DNA of 64,000 nt, taken from positions 4,993,397-5,057,396 of the forward strand of contig JASSKH010000012.1 of NCBI GenBank assembly GCA_031763025.1. Direction: 5' to 3'. Of the stretch, positions 34,233 through 46,390 are shown in pieces. The DNA is from Macrocystis pyrifera (lineage: Eukaryota > Sar > Phaeophyceae > Laminariales > Laminariaceae). The translations under genes and the position numbers were made by a program. Position 1 is the first letter of the stretch. The number at the start of each line of letters is the position of its first letter. A model generated the notes under the pieces. It saw only the letters and a program-made list of their open reading frames with translations, did not search any database and was not told where the DNA came from.

Positions 34233-34337
34233 CTACGGGGGACCGTAGTAAATAGGACCAAATATCGATAGTAAAAAAAGCAAAATATATAGGCTTTCGT
34301 GTGTACCGGAGGTCCTATTCACTATGGTCCCCGGTGA
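34233..34337. mobile_element. Family A MITE
   Basis: CTACGGGGGACCGTAGTAAA to ATTCACTATGGTCCCCGGTG. Confidence 0.8.
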
Positions 34338-34339
34338 CA

Positions 34340-36480
34340 GTGTAAACAAGGCATGAGTACTATACTCGTACTACTAATATTAATACTACCTACCTGGTAT
34401 ACATCCACATAGAGTTTATCTAGCTTTCCCATCATTGCAGGTAATGCCACAACACAGCAGTAGTCGTGTGAACTCAGCGAAGCCGAGGGTGGGCTTACAG
34501 TCAACAAATCAAGCCAGCAGCGTTGATTGGGCGAGGTCGAACATACCACCACGAAAAAAAAGAAACGAACCAACCTAAGGAGATCATACTCTACATACTC
34601 AATGAACACTCGTAGGTAACTGGTAATCGGTGCACAGAGCAAGTTAGTATTTTAACAACAGTGTAGCAACAGCAGTAGAGTACTCTACTAGTAATACCGC
34701 ACTCTAGCGCGGACAAGAAAAATGGCTGTCAGGTATGATCCGCACTACCGTAAATAGTAGATCAAAAGAGGCGCGGGCCTGGTTCTTTTCTTCTGAGCTC
34801 ACGGAGAGACAGAGAGGTGGAGAGAGAACTACAGCAGTAGACGGACACAGAGAGCCAGAAACAGAGAACATAACACAGACAGAGAGAGGGGGAGAGAGAT
34901 ATCTGAGCGCTCATCGAATCGAAAACCTCCAGTCACCTGGAACGCCGTCGCAGTCGCCGCGGCCGCAAATCTTTCGCTTGGGGCAGATCATCGCTCGGTC
35001 GGCGTGCATCGCAACGCCGCGGGGCAGTGGTTGTTGTGGTTGCAGAAGTTCGGGGAGGGTTTTGCTTTGGCTTTGGAGGGTGGTTGGCGCCCCAAGTCAA
35101 CCAAAAACGTAATGCGATAACTCAAATCTGAGTAGAAAGAGAAAAATGATTTGCGTGTATGAGCCTCCTCCACTTTGTATAAGAATGGTATGGATATATA
35201 TAATATATATATATATGTATATATATACTTGTATGTATAAACAATGCGATGAATATCTTGTATATACCTGTATATGCCTTACGTGGGCGGTATGCTGCAC
35301 AAGCAGGATTGCTGTACCGGTACTGCTGTAGGACTTTCCTCGTCCTCGGGCAATCAATCGCATCTGTCTGTCTCGCAGAATACAACGAGACAGCCAGCCC
35401 CACATTAATCCAAATTTCGTTACGAAATCCATGGATGATATCGGGATATCAAATATTGGTCAGATATTATCCACATGGTTGAAAGGGCACGGCGGTTGCA
35501 ACATGGTTGAGCAGGCACAACCCTACGTTGCTGCGTTCGGTCTGCTGCAATGTAGAAGTTGCATTAGACGGGGTTCAACCACCGTTGTTGTTCTTCTTCT
35601 TGTTTTTCGTGTTGGTCCCAGGTCCCGGGAAAATAATCATGGTTGGCCGGGAGAGCTTGGTACGTATTAATTAATGGATGAAATGGAGATCAATGGAAGG
35701 AGAGGAGAGCCTATTCCTAGACAGGATCATTGCGTTTGACATACACATCTTCCGTGCAGACGCCACCATACGTACGAAACCCTATACAAGAGCCCTACGA
35801 ACCTACCATGCGGACTTCCGTTTCACACTAAAATACTCGCACGAGAATTCTACACATACATACATACATACATGCATAGCAGAAGATGTGCTATACATAC
35901 TAATACTGGAAATCAAAACTACAGCAGTATACAATTATTGCCGTGTCTAACTGAGTGTACGCAACTTTTAATATTGATATGTACCTGGTATAATATATAT
36001 GGGATATATATTATTATGCGCTTCGTCGAAGAAAACGTCACATCATCAGCGTAACAGCGTCTCAAGCCCTCAGTGACGGTGGTCCTGTGCTACGTGATGC
36101 TGCTGCTATTTAATAGTGAAAAACATCAATAACGTGTGACACAGGTATGATTAAAGGTACCAGGTCAGGACCAATTAATTACGTACCAGGGATGACACAT
36201 GATATATACCTGGCATTATTTACTGCCGATACGTACCACACAATGGAATTATTAAAGGCAGCAGTATACTACCAGTACTGCTGCTGTCTCCATCTTTCAT
36301 TTGAGCAGCAGTATTACTGTAGTATTTATTAGTTATACATACGACGAGTGTTCTGAAAAACTTTAGGGCGCGGAATGCACACGTACGCAACGTGCGTGCG
36401 TAGTTCGGAAACAGAAAGAAAGAAGCCCGCCAGTGGCTGCAAAAAAAACAGCAACTGAAGTGCGAGTTGAGATCACGACG
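34340..36480. other. Sparse stretch with weak exon-like segments
   Basis: Minus-strand candidates: 34395-34500 (SHDYCCVVALPAMMGKLDKL ending CCAG|GTAGGT), 34930-35060 (MHADRAMICPKRKICGRGDC, donor CCAG|GTGACT) and 35285-35365 (RLIARGRGKSYSSTGTAILL, donor CCCAC|GTAAGG). None can be tied to a family. Confidence 0.25.

Positions 36481-36533
<53 letters not shown>
36481..36533. repeat. Poly(C) tract, 53 bp
   Basis: Uninterrupted C run, with no family D sequence next to it. Confidence 0.95.
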
Positions 36534-37701
36534 TTCCCTCTCCGCAATGATTTGACGAGGAAGTACCTGAAATAATAGAAGCAAGAAAGATGAACTGACG
36601 ACAAATGATCGATCAAAGTCACCCGGAAGCTGGAAGCTGGAAGAATCGAACGATTGTGCCAATCTCTCCCCCCCCCTCCCGGCTCGGCGACGGCCGCCTT
36701 CGACGAATTCGAATGAGTACGTTCGCACGTACAACAGTAGTAGTGGTCTCTGTGTAGTGTCGGTACGCACCAGCCACTGATACAGGCACTATATATAGCG
36801 GCAACCAACCGGCACTAATTACTCCGCACACCGCCACACTGTTTAACGCCATCTGTACCAAGCGACTTTCTCCACAGGCACTATAGCTGGCAGCCGGCAC
36901 TATTTGACCCAACCGGCACTATAGAGGGACCACTGGTGCTGTACTATGTCGCGAGATGTATCGTGGCAATGATCGACCTTACTTATTGACCTTTCAGCAC
37001 ATCCGTCGGTATACCTGCCAGCCATTCTGTCTGACTATCTGCCTGTTTATACTTAAGCATCAATCTTGACCGTCTTGGCTTTGTATATATTTGCGTCTGT
37101 CTAGATTCCTGCCGTTCGTTCTGTCTGTCCGTCTGTCTGAAAGACAGGTGATTCTGCGTCATCGCCGTTCATCAACATTTACATATAGACCCTCATGTGA
37201 GCATACCGACTACCTGTGACCTGTGGTACAGTATATAAAAGCGTACTGGTAAGGCACGGCACATCAGTACGTACGTGCGCACGGTATGGATCAGGGATGG
37301 CAAGTCGGCCCATCGTATTCCAAAAGGTCTCTCGACACTCGAGCGAGCTTATACCGGTAAAAGTTAAAAAAAAAAAAACAGCTAGCTGTGAAATCGAGGA
37401 TTTCAGTAAAGCTCATCTTTGCAGCGCTCTGTGTGCTACTAGTGATACTTCGATCGCGCGTATCACTGGTTTTATTTGGCCTCGTGCAAGATATACATCC
37501 CGTGTATAAGGAGGACAACGTCTGACGTTGCAGAACTCAGGGATCGCGTGTCTGTATTTATACATGTTTTTACGACTGCTGTACGTGTGGAAACAAACAG
37601 CGGTTTTCTTTTGTTTTTCCAACTAAATACCGCAAGGTAAAACATACCAGGTTTTGACTATTTTAGAACAATGCAACTATTAATAGTCATTAAAATCCCA
37701 A

Positions 37702-38076
37702 AATGCTGAGTGAAAATGTACCATTATTAGACATCCTTGACGACTCCGACAACTTCGAAGGGCATAGTAAAGTCATACTCGGATGGGTCAAAGGGTCCGA
37801 GGCGTTGACGTGATTATCCATCATCCAAATTTAACGGGTCACTCAGGCTACCATGTGGGGCCGTCTCTGAGCGCTATCCAGTGTTTTCTGACCACGCTGT
37901 ACAAACAGCGGTACAGGGCACCTTTCAAGCGTAAGAAATGGAATTGCCAATCCAGGCTGGCTTGGTCGATTTCTTATTTGGGCAAGGGGGCGCCCTACAC
38001 CATATACAGCGTGAGTATAACACCTCCCGCACTTCACACTGGTAATTACACTTTGTTTGGGAAGATCACCGGTTAA
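37702..38076 (+). pseudogene. Unrecognised ORF broken by a frameshift
   Basis: An ATG at 37702 opens a frame reading MLSENVPLLDILDDSDNFEG, then GWVKGSEALT and a TGA at about 37809. A second frame overlapping it (DVIIHHPNLTGHSGYHVG onward) runs to a TAA at 38074-38076. The two halves read like one protein of roughly 125 residues separated by a single-base slip. No family is recognised. The area is free of the dispersed repeats seen elsewhere. Confidence 0.4.
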
Positions 38077-38847
38077 CCTTTCATTAGCACGAGGTATAGT
38101 CTAGCCCAACCGACTATTAATATAATATCAACAATACCTTAACCAACGGTGTCGTCGGTACGACCCGAACCTGCGCGTTAAGCCACAAAGGGTTGCCAAT
38201 TCATTCCACACTCGGGCACGACCACTGCGAAAAATACCCAACAATATCATCATTTCCTTTTGACCATCGGCCTGGCTCTTTCTTCAGTGCCCGCTTTCTT
38301 GGAAAATATATATATGTGCATGTCTTCCATATTGCTGCGTACTGCAAACAATATTAGATACCTGGTAGAGCTGTGCGTGTCGTCGACACGGCTTCCAGTA
38401 AGCACATACATACACGTAGGAAAATTTGTTGAACGCGGAATTCATTTCTTTTTCGGGCGGGCCCCCATCGGCTGGGGAGCGCTGAAAAGGCTTGCTCCGC
38501 CCGCCTAACCTACATCAAGTCGGCAAGTCGGCTGACTATCAGCTCTGCCTTCGCCAGATGAAATGCCGACTAATGTCAACTAGTTGGCCAATGGCACCTA
38601 CCGCTTGGTTCGTAGTCGTGAAGTCCTGCCGACTCACAGCTGTACGTACCAGCAAACACTTGTCGACAGCCCTTCTTGCGTTCCAAGTTTTAACACTTAG
38701 TCCCCGAAACGTGGGTACAGTAGTTAAAATAGCAGTTTCGTACCCACCACTCCAGCCAGACATCAAGGACTTAAGGATCGTTCAAACGTAAATATCAATA
38801 TCAAAAGCGCCGCACATTTCGTCCATACAGAATGATATGTATAGTCT

Positions 38848-38945
38848 TTTTTTCACTTTTTTATCCTCCGGCGGATTGGTTCAAATAAAGCTTAAGCTCA
38901 CCATACTTCCACGTTCCAATTTCGTGTCGTGTGTAAATTTATGTA
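38848..38945 (-). mobile_element. Family G retroposon, 5'-truncated copy 4
   Basis: In minus sense AAATTTACACACGACACGAA ... GAGCTTAAGCTTTATTTGAA CCAATCCGCCGGAGGATA and an A-rich tail. The missing 5' half is typical of retro-insertion. Confidence 0.7.
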
Positions 38946-39021
38946 GGTTGTATGAATAGCTATTAATAGGGCTTGTTAAAAAGTGAAGGGGTACCCGTAA
39001 AACCTTTTGCGACCGTACTGC

Positions 39022-39140
39022 GAAATTAGAAGCACACCGCGGTTTCGAAGCAAATTCTCCCCAAAAACGTACTGCTGTGGGTGCAGTTCGAAAAGAGAAT
39101 TCGCAACCCTTCTCGGACTGCAGTCAAAAAATGGTTAATG
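39022..39140. mobile_element. Family C element, diverged
   Basis: CGACCGTACTGCGAAATTAG ... AACCCTTCTCGGACTGCAGT CAAAAAATGGTTAA. Confidence 0.5.
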
Positions 39141-39453
39141 CACACACCGTTTTTGGGACGAGCCGCTTTAATGAATAAATGGCGTCGACTACATAAAGTG
39201 TGTCCCACACTAATTCCAAGCAGTTTGACTCGTGCCGCAAAAACTATCCTAAACTAATTTCAAGTATTTTTCTCCCAAAGAGCGTGGCGGGTGTTATTCT
39301 TGTAGTTAGTACGTAAAACAAAAAAACACGCACGTACCAGACAAACTTGAAACGGAAAGCAGTTCTTGTCGCGAAACTCCTACCTGGTACGTGCGTACCT
39401 GGTATGACATACACCAGGTACAACAGACAATATTAATAAAGGGACTATTACTA

Positions 39454-39558
39454 TTACAGGGGGCCATAGTAAATAGGACCTACGGTAGACGAAAAAATAT
39501 ACATATTTCCGTATTTTTACGAACAATATTTGGTCCTATTTACTATGGCCCCCCGTAA
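39454..39558. mobile_element. Family A MITE
   Basis: TTACAGGGGGCCATAGTAAA to TTTACTATGGCCCCCCGTAA. Confidence 0.85.
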
Positions 39559-39792
39559 TACTGGTATGTATGTGAACGTCGCGGGCAGGAAACACGGAAA
39601 TATCCTTCTCTGGGGGAGAAGAGTTTTTGGTGTTATTTACAGCAGTACGGCAGCAAGTGCCAGCAAGTTTCCAATGAAGAAGGGCTGCGTATCGCGTATC
39701 GCATCTCCGTCGTACCAGCGTATACCATACGTCGGCGCCTGTTGCCCAGAACAATTATTCATTGACACGGGACGCCGAAGTGGGCACTGCTA

Positions 39793-39897
39793 TTACGGAG
39801 GACCATAGTAAATAGGACCTACGGTGCAGACAAAAACCTATATATTTAACTATTATTACTAGCAATATATGGTCCTATTAACTATGGTCCCCCGTAA
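39793..39897. mobile_element. Family A MITE
   Basis: TTACGGAGGACCATAGTAAA to TTAACTATGGTCCCCCGTAA. With 39454-39558 it brackets a 234-bp segment open in two plus-strand frames. Confidence 0.85.
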
Positions 39898-39907
39898 TAC
39901 CTACCAC

Positions 39908-40156
39908 TCACCGCCACCGCCGCCCTAAAACAAGCAATATAACGCATCCTCTCGGACGAATTTCCAAGCTTCTTTTATCGACAATGGCTGGAGAGAGTGC
40001 AACCAAACGCCGAGCGACGCGCCTGCTGTCTATGGAAAGATCTCGACGAGAAATCTTTCCAGACTCATCATGTTCGTTCGGTGTGTCCCCCCAACGATTT
40101 GGAGAAAATAGGCCCGGACTTTCGTTCCAGGGAGGAGGAGGTGTCTCATCTTGCAC
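39908..40156 (-). CDS. Possible coding exon, unknown
   Basis: This open minus-strand segment reads DETPPPPWNESPGLFSPNRW, then ESGKISRRDLSIDSRRVARR and IVDKRSLEIRPR. It ends at a possible donor GCG|GTGAGT near 39918. Codon use looks protein-coding. An opposing plus-strand frame from ATG 39984 is also open (GESATKRRATRLLSMERSRR), so direction is uncertain. A family C element abuts the 5' side. Confidence 0.35.
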   Translation of the reverse strand: MQDETPPPPWNESPGLFSPNRWGDTPNEHDESGKISRRDLSIDSRRVARRLVALSPAIVDKRSLEIRPRGCVILLVLGRRWR

Positions 40157-40159
40157 GTC

Positions 40160-40262
40160 CTATACTCTTTTAAGACTGCAGTCCCGTGAAGGGCAAAAGC
40201 CACTCAATTTTTTTCAAGTAGTTTGTCGCCCACACGGGACTGCAATACTAAAAAATGGCTAC
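40160..40262. mobile_element. Family C MITE
   Basis: TATACTCTTTTAAGACTGCA GTCCCG ... CACACGGGACTGCAATACTA AAAAATGG. The TTAA is degraded to TATA. It lies between two possible minus-strand exons. Confidence 0.7.
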
Positions 40263-40271
40263 ATAGAAATA

Positions 40272-40499
40272 TCACAGGTGAGGTATGCAAGAGTAAAAAA
40301 CTTGCGCTAACACGTCGCTTTTGGCTTTGTTTTCGGCTGTGTGTTTGCTGTGTGCTGCTGGATATTTTCGCAAAAAATAAAAAGAAGCTTCGTAGAATGG
40401 ATGATTTTTGTACGCTGGAAACTGGCAACGACCAACAAATCGCCCAGCGTCATCAGCACGCACCGTATCATCACCATTAATCGCCATCATGATTGTCAT
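40272..40499 (-). CDS. Possible 75-codon ORF, unknown
   Basis: The frame runs from a true ATG at 40499 to TGA at 40272. It includes INGDDTVRADDAGRFVGRCQ, FPAYKNHPFYEASFYFLRK and HTAENKAKSDVLAQ. The composition is protein-like and not repetitive. A TACAG just upstream could be a splice acceptor. Together with 39908-40156 it may represent exons of one gene separated by a family C insertion. No family is recognised. Confidence 0.33.
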   Translation of the reverse strand: MTIMMAINGDDTVRADDAGRFVGRCQFPAYKNHPFYEASFYFLRKYPAAHSKHTAENKAKSDVLAQVFYSCIPHL

Positions 40500-41304
40500 A
40501 ATCTGTACCTCCTGTACTGCTGCTGCCAGGTATAATACAACAGCAGCACCTGTACTTTGACAAGTACATCTGATATCACCAGAACACCAGACCCAGGCCC
40601 AAGACCCGAGGAATCCCCAATATCAAGACCCAAGACCTGACAAGACGCGCCGGGACGCAAGACCTCCACACCTATTATTAATTTTTTTTCGTCCCTCTAT
40701 TATAATAATAGACTGCTGTCGTGTGACCACAATGCGAGCACGGACGGACTAAAATATGAGAGTCGATTGAACAAGAACGCTGGTATTACGAGACAGCAGC
40801 AGTACAATAGACACCAAACCATATCATATCACATCACACATACCCAGATACTGCTGCGTACGTGGAACAATAACAACACAACATCAACGACAGCACAACA
40901 ACAAGAGCAACAGCAACGTCAACCGCAATCCAATCCACCATGGGTTTGGGAGACCAGCCGAAATAATTCCGTTCCTATGAACAACAGACATCTCTCCTCT
41001 CTCCTCTCTCCTCATCACGTTAGGTGTAACGGCGATATCATGTTCATATGAATACGTGCCAGCAACACTATTAATAGTATCAGAAGGAAGTCCACACGTA
41101 TTGTACACAACAACAGCAGCCACACACACGTATGTTGGTCGGTTTAGGTCGGTCGAGGAAAAATGCAAGTGCACCCACCCAAATTTTTGGAATTACTTAA
41201 AAAAAAACACTTGGAATTAGTGTTCGTCGATGTTGGCCACATACCAGATATTAATATTAATAGTATACATGTAAATCTGATAATTTTTTACGTAGTGCGA
41301 GTGT

Positions 41305-41380
41305 AGTCTTGAAACGGTTTGCAGTCCAGTTCTGAAAACAAACGTCATGTAGCTCTAATTCCAAGTATTGATACTAGAAG
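41305..41380. mobile_element. Family C remnant
   Basis: AACGGTTTGCAGTCCAGTTC TGAAAACAAACGTCATGTAG CTCTAATTCCAAGTATT. Outer ends are lost. Confidence 0.4.
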
Positions 41381-41828
41381 TGATCCCTGAGCTGAAATGT
41401 GGGTGTAACTTCTCAAGTGGCCACTCGACTGGGAGAAAAAGACGTGCAAAAAAAAACACACTAGGTACTCGTATACGATACCAGAAACATATCGGGTTAA
41501 ACCTCAGGGTATTTTGTACCAGGTATTCTGTGCCACCAGGTATTCTAAAACAATAGGACCACCCCCCCCCGCAGTTTCGGATCCGCAGACCATCTATGTA
41601 TGATATCTTACATTGCAGGAACACCAACACCAACACCACCAGCATCGATGGCAGCAGTAGTAGCATTCCTGTCACCAACATTCACTATCATCAGCATCGG
41701 TCAACCCGTCGTTGGATCCACCCATCCACCCACCCATCCACCGCGCGCCGCATCAATCAGTTATCGCGAGGAAAAACGTGCCCGCGCGTTTAGCCCTCTC
41801 GGTGTTGCACTCTACTGCTGTTATAAAT

Positions 41829-41975
41829 AGTGTGTGTGTTCTTCACGTTAAACCGTTCTTTCTACCAGTCTACATCCAGCACAATCAGTGTCCGTGCCGA
41901 TTCTTCAATCCTACCAGGTACACAGCCAGTAGAAGAGATACAAGTTATGTGGCCACAAAACTACGCCACGGATAG
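41829..41975 (+). mobile_element. Family E unit
   Basis: TGTGTGTGTTCTTCACGTTA AACCGTTCTTTCTACC ... CAGTGTCCGTGCCGATTCTT ... ATGTGGCCACAAAACTACG, with a TACCAGGTA motif gained inside. Confidence 0.7.
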
Positions 41976-42392
41976 AGATACTACGTTGTCACGTAATAAG
42001 CACACTGTACTATTGAATACGTAGTGGACAGCAGTCAGTGTAATGCCATGTCATCATACTATTAATATCAATAATAGATACGACAGGCACGACATAAACA
42101 TTCTGTGAAACAGAGAAACGAAAGAACACAGCAGTACGACATAAACCTGAATATAACTCTAATTTCAAGTGTTTTGTTGTCGCAGGGGGATTTCAGTCGT
42201 AAGGGGGTTAGGCTACCTCTCTGTGTTATGATACTGACTGCTGGCACGCAGCAAACTTGTTGTGCTGGTGGTGGTGGTGGTGGTGGTGCTGAGTGGATGT
42301 GGTTGCTGTAGGGTGTGATATAACACGGACCAAAAACGTCGGCAGCTGTGTCGACATGAAACATCGGCGCTATTGGTATACGTACGTACGTA

Positions 42393-42486
42393 CTTTCAGG
42401 AGTGCAGTCCCGTTTTGGGGAACGAACCTCTGCACTTCCAAGTACAGCATTATTAATAGTTTTGTCCCCGAAACGAGACTAAAATA
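42393..42486. mobile_element. Family C MITE
   Basis: TTTCAGGAGTGCAGTCCCGT TTTGGGGAACGAACC ... TTTGTCCCCGAAACGAGACT AAAAT. Confidence 0.65.
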
Positions 42487-43325
42487 GAGCAGCAGAGGGG
42501 CAGGCCGGGCAGAGGAGACTGCTGGAAAAAATACGAGGCAGACATGACATCATGACATGAAATAAAACCTCAGTTGTAACAGTTGACTTTTCAGTCGACG
42601 GCTTGTTGTTTATTGTTTCATGAATAATCAATAGGATCCTAGATGGATGATGCGCGGAGATACAAACAATGGAAAAACACGCAGTAGCAGACGGGGCCAG
42701 AAAGATACACAAGCAGACTCAAGCAGACGCAACACACCTGGTATTAATACTACTATAATAGCACCTGGTAGAATATCAGTTATTACCGTTGTATTTTTGA
42801 GGGAAAAAAAACATGCCACGTACCAGGTACCTGGTACAGAGTACAGACAATACGACAGGATAAAATAGAACACGCACACACGTACTCCCCCTCCCCGCGA
42901 TATCTTGTTGGTACTTATCAAATCGGACGTGAATGTTAGGATCGTTTATTATGCATACTAATTCTGAAACATTCGTTATATTTCCGTCTATATTGGTGTG
43001 AATGTATGCACCAGGTATGTATTATACAAGGTACTTAGGGTACAGGTACATCAGTCTAAATGTTGCTACGATAATAGAATACCAGGTACCTGGTATGAAA
43101 CAGGGCAATCGACTTGATCTCAATCCAGGGCAAAAACGAATTAATAACAAGGGAGAATAACGCAAGTACACATGTACGGTAGGATGATACATGCACGATC
43201 GTATGACCGCATTCCAAAAATGAGAAATTGATAAATTGAGTAAACCCGGCGTTTTTTTTTTTGTATGTCACGTACGTGCGTATCACCAGGTCAGGTCTTC
43301 CGAGTTCAACGGGAATGAGAAACAA

Positions 43326-43384
43326 TCAACATATCAAAATCTGAGCTATGATGATATCGTATGTGTGACCTGGTAAACAAGCTG
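43326..43384 (-). CDS. Possible terminal exon of the divergent gene
   Basis: A pyrimidine-rich acceptor (CTCTCCTTTTTTCCAG) precedes 43384. Continuing from phase 1 it reads ACLPGHTYDIIIAQILIC and then TGA at 43326. Phase and acceptor fit, but the segment is short and contains the dispersed TACCAGGT motif, so it may be coincidental. Confidence 0.25.
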
Positions 43385-43797
43385 GAAAAAAAGGAGAGTG
43401 GTGTGCACACTGATCGGATGCGCTTGACAGCCAACTTATAACTCCATCGTAGCTGCTGTGAATCACGATTGAGCAGCCACCGCGGCTGATATGTTTGTGC
43501 TTTCTACGAAGAAACACAGAGCAGCGAAACTTCACTGCCGCTCTGCTTGCTGTGACTGACTGCTCTGCTGCTGCTCTCGTTGCTGCTGACTGGTGCTGCT
43601 CTGTGCATACGTACTTTACAAAAGTAGATTTATTAGAGCAGCTAGCTATGATCTCGTACACGAAAGAGAATATTTTTAAACGTCAGAAAAAAAAAAACGA
43701 GAGACACACTCACTCGTTGTTTCCTGTCTGTTGCCCAGTAAATAATAAAGAAAAGACAAAACGGGATTGCAAACAGCACGCTCGAACACGTACGCAC

Positions 43798-44578
43798 CTG
43801 AGATTCGAGCTTCGCTCTCCGACCTGCCCCGCCAGCGGCGAAGCTCCGCCGCGCCCCCCCCGGTACCCTCGCCCCAAGCCAGACCTTCCAAGCACTGCGA
43901 GGAGAACGCTCGAACTTTGCCGAAGCTCCTGGTTGATGCGACCGCAGCAGTCAACCCCTTCTCTTCAGGAATGACCATCTTTGACCCCTGCTCCAAATGG
44001 TCGTTGCCGGATAATAATCGCTGACCGTCGTCGTTTCCCTCGTCGTCGTCTTGAGGGCAGGAGCGAGAGCAGTCGTCCCGGGGTTTCGCGAGCGCACCGA
44101 CGATGCCTCCAACCACGCAGCAGTCGAGAGCGGAGGAGTCGGACTCTCCTTCTTCCCGGGCGCTCAGACTGTACATGGCGTAGGCACCCACTGCCGACGA
44201 GCCGGACGAGGACGAGGTCTCGCTGGTCTCGGACTTATCCTCGGAGAAGGTCACATTTCCCCCCTCCTCCTCTTCCGCGAGTCGGTCTAACGCGAAGCCG
44301 CTCGCAAAGGACGGGGTCAATCCCATTGCCCCGTCGTCACCACCGCTGCTGCCGCCACCACCACCGTCGACATTGCCGCCTTCTGCGTCTTGGGGCGCCG
44401 CCGCGGGGCTTACCTCTCCTGCTGTCGGCATGCTGCAGCTCGCGGTGCCGCACGTTGGCGGTGGCGGTGCTCTGCTGTACGAGCTCGCTGCTGCCGGTGC
44501 ACTCCTGTTGCTGCTGCTGCTGCTGCTGGATGTGACATCGATGCTCCTGCCGCCGCTGCCGTGTCGACTCGGGCGCAT
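43798..44578 (-). CDS. Unrecognised Ser/Gly/acid-rich reading frame, probable first exon
   Basis: It begins at an ATG at 44578 and stays open for 260 codons to a good donor, TCTCAG|GTGCGT, at 43798 (phase 1). The composition looks like disordered protein: a serine run near the N-terminus, alternating Ala/Pro, a Gly stretch, EEEE and DDDEGNDD acidic patches, and many Ser/Thr next to acidic residues. No catalytic or DNA-binding motif is visible. If the splice is used, one possible terminal exon is 43384-43326 (acceptor CTCCTTTTTTCCAG, phase-compatible, ending TGA). Without it the frame runs on to 43676. It lies head to head with the CASP-like gene. It could also be the 5' exon of the IQM-like gene on the same strand. 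Confidence 0.55.
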
Positions 44579-44981
44579 AGAGCTCGCAGAAAATCTGGCG
44601 GGGCCGGCTGAACAACCGAAACCCCAAGAGCGCGAGTAGACGGGAGTCTCAATGGTTAAAGCCTTGGCCAGGCGTCTGATGCTCTCGGTATCTCTTTCAC
44701 TCTCACCCAGCAGATATAATATACGCGCTTAAAAAAAATATGAACGGGGGGGCTCTTGTTTTTAGATGATATTTTCGACGCAACGTGTACTATAAATTTG
44801 TGATATATTTTGGGTGTCGGGTGTCGGATAACATCACTGGGCAATATTTTCAAAATGTCCCCTAATCCCCGAGCTTCCCTGGTCAACTAAAACCCTTTTT
44901 TCAGGGGATCGACGCACTCGGACCTGCTGATAAAAGAACCCACTTTTCTTCTGCTTCCGGGGGTACTACGCGACGCTGGCC
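44579..44981. promoter_or_regulatory. Candidate bidirectional promoter
   Basis: This 403-bp gap separates two divergently oriented start codons (44578 minus, 44982 plus). It contains AT-rich patches, including ATATAATATACG near 44717 and TATAAATTTGTGATATAT near 44790, and no recognised transposon, unlike its surroundings. A shared promoter is inferred from layout only. Confidence 0.4.
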
Positions 44982-45065
44982 ATGGAGTCCTCAGTTGGGG
45001 GGGACATGTCGTCTCGTGACGGAGAGCTTGAGATAGGAAACACCAGCGCCCAAGCTCACTTGCAA
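44982..45065 (+). CDS. CASP-like gene, first exon
   Basis: It is 28 codons from an ATG in a strong context (GGCCATGGAG). It begins MESSVGGDMSSRDGELEIG and ends HLQ at a textbook donor, CAA|GTAAGT, phase 0. CASP proteins of plants also begin with a short, poorly conserved, serine-rich leader before the FWKEFDL motif. It joins in phase to the exon at 59408. An additional exon in between is possible but not required. Confidence 0.7.
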
Positions 45066-45539
45066 GTAAGTATATGTTGGAGATGGCTTGCGGATAAACC
45101 AGGACATTAGGTGTTCATAGGTGCCAAATGTAGCGGAGGTGTGTGTTACCCTCTGACCAGCACGTACATGTCAGTGTCTCTTGTGCAAGCCATGCATTAC
45201 GACGCAGTCTATAGCAGACAACCGTGATGGAGTCGAAATGAGCAGGATGGGCAAAAACCCTACCAGTTCATCGGCAGAGAGCAGTTGGCTTTTTCATCAT
45301 AATTTCTCGGCACGCTCGTAACGGTCGGGATGTCGAGTCATGATACGTGCGAGCAGGAGGGGCGTACGGGGTACCCTATACGACGGTCGAAGCGATAAGC
45401 ACTGCACGCAGCACACGCACGGTAAGGTTGTCCCCATCATCGTTGAATATTACCTGGTACCATAATAGTTGAAGTTCAGCTGCTGAGACAGCCGAGTGCA
45501 GCAGCCCCAGTACCACCACTACCAGCAGTAGCAACAGCA

Positions 45540-45710
45540 TTGTGGATAGCAGTGCCTTTACCACCACCACCACCACCAACAGCAACATCAACAACAACTA
45601 CAATTAATACTACTACTACTGCTACTACTAGTAGCAACAGCATTGTGGATAGCAGTGCCTTTACCACCACCACCACCACCAACAGCAACAACAACAACAA
45701 CTACAATTAA

Positions 45711-45751
<41 letters not shown>

Positions 45752-45765
45752 TTAATAATACAACA
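45540..45765 (+). repeat. Compound (ACC)n/(CAA)n/(TAC)n tract, duplicated
   Basis: AGCAACAGCATTGTGGATAG CAGTGCCTTTACCACC occurs at 45526 and 45631, each followed by trinucleotide runs. The second ends in (TAC)15. Confidence 0.85.
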
Positions 45766-46284
45766 GACGCAGCTGCAGCCTGCAGCAGCAGCATTTGCGG
45801 TAGAAGTTCCACCAAGCACTGGTACTGCTGTACTGCTTGTATTAGGGCTGGTGAGTCCCGCTGCTTCATTGAGTAGTAATGTATATTAATAGCATCGTCG
45901 CCCCACGGCCCTTTCAATGCTTGCAGCAAGATAGAGATCTACGGTAGTCTATTATTAATACAAATAGTGGAGCAGCAGACTGCTGACACAAGGGAACTTG
46001 CGTATGATACCAGGAACAACGACCAGGTGAAACCCGTGGGACATCCCCCTCTCATGACCCGTCAGCCCCCCCGTACCCGTCATCGTTTTAACCTTCCGGC
46101 TCACCTGGTCCCCCTTTCGAGGTACCAAGGTACGGATAGCGCTATTCTGTATGTAGCCGGCTTTTACTGTAGGTCAACTGCTGCCGCTGCTTTTGTTGCT
46201 GCTGTTGTTGTGTTGTGGTTGCTATGTGTAAGATTGATTGAACGTACGTCTGTGGGAGTAGGATATCTGGTAAGCGGATTGAAA

Positions 46285-46378
46285 CTTAAACCCTTTGAGC
46301 ACTGCTGCAGTTCCGTTTGGGCAGAAAACAGCTCAAATTCTTAGCAGATTGTCCCCAAAACGGCACTGCAGCAGTCCT
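46285..46378. mobile_element. Family C MITE
   Basis: TTAAACCCTTTGAGCACTGC TGCAGTTCCG ... CAAAACGGCACTGCAGCAGT. The left TTAA is preserved. Confidence 0.75.
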
Positions 46379-46390
46379 ATTACGACAGCA

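Larger units (their letters stand above)
40500..42390. other. No gene recognised
   Basis: AT-rich sequence with several TACCAGGTA motifs, one family E unit and a C remnant. Many short trinucleotide runs (CAG, ACA). Confidence 0.35.

Noticed and set aside
43981..44535. 184-codon arginine-rich plus-strand frame
   Set aside because: It is the shadow of the better-supported minus-strand frame from 44578.
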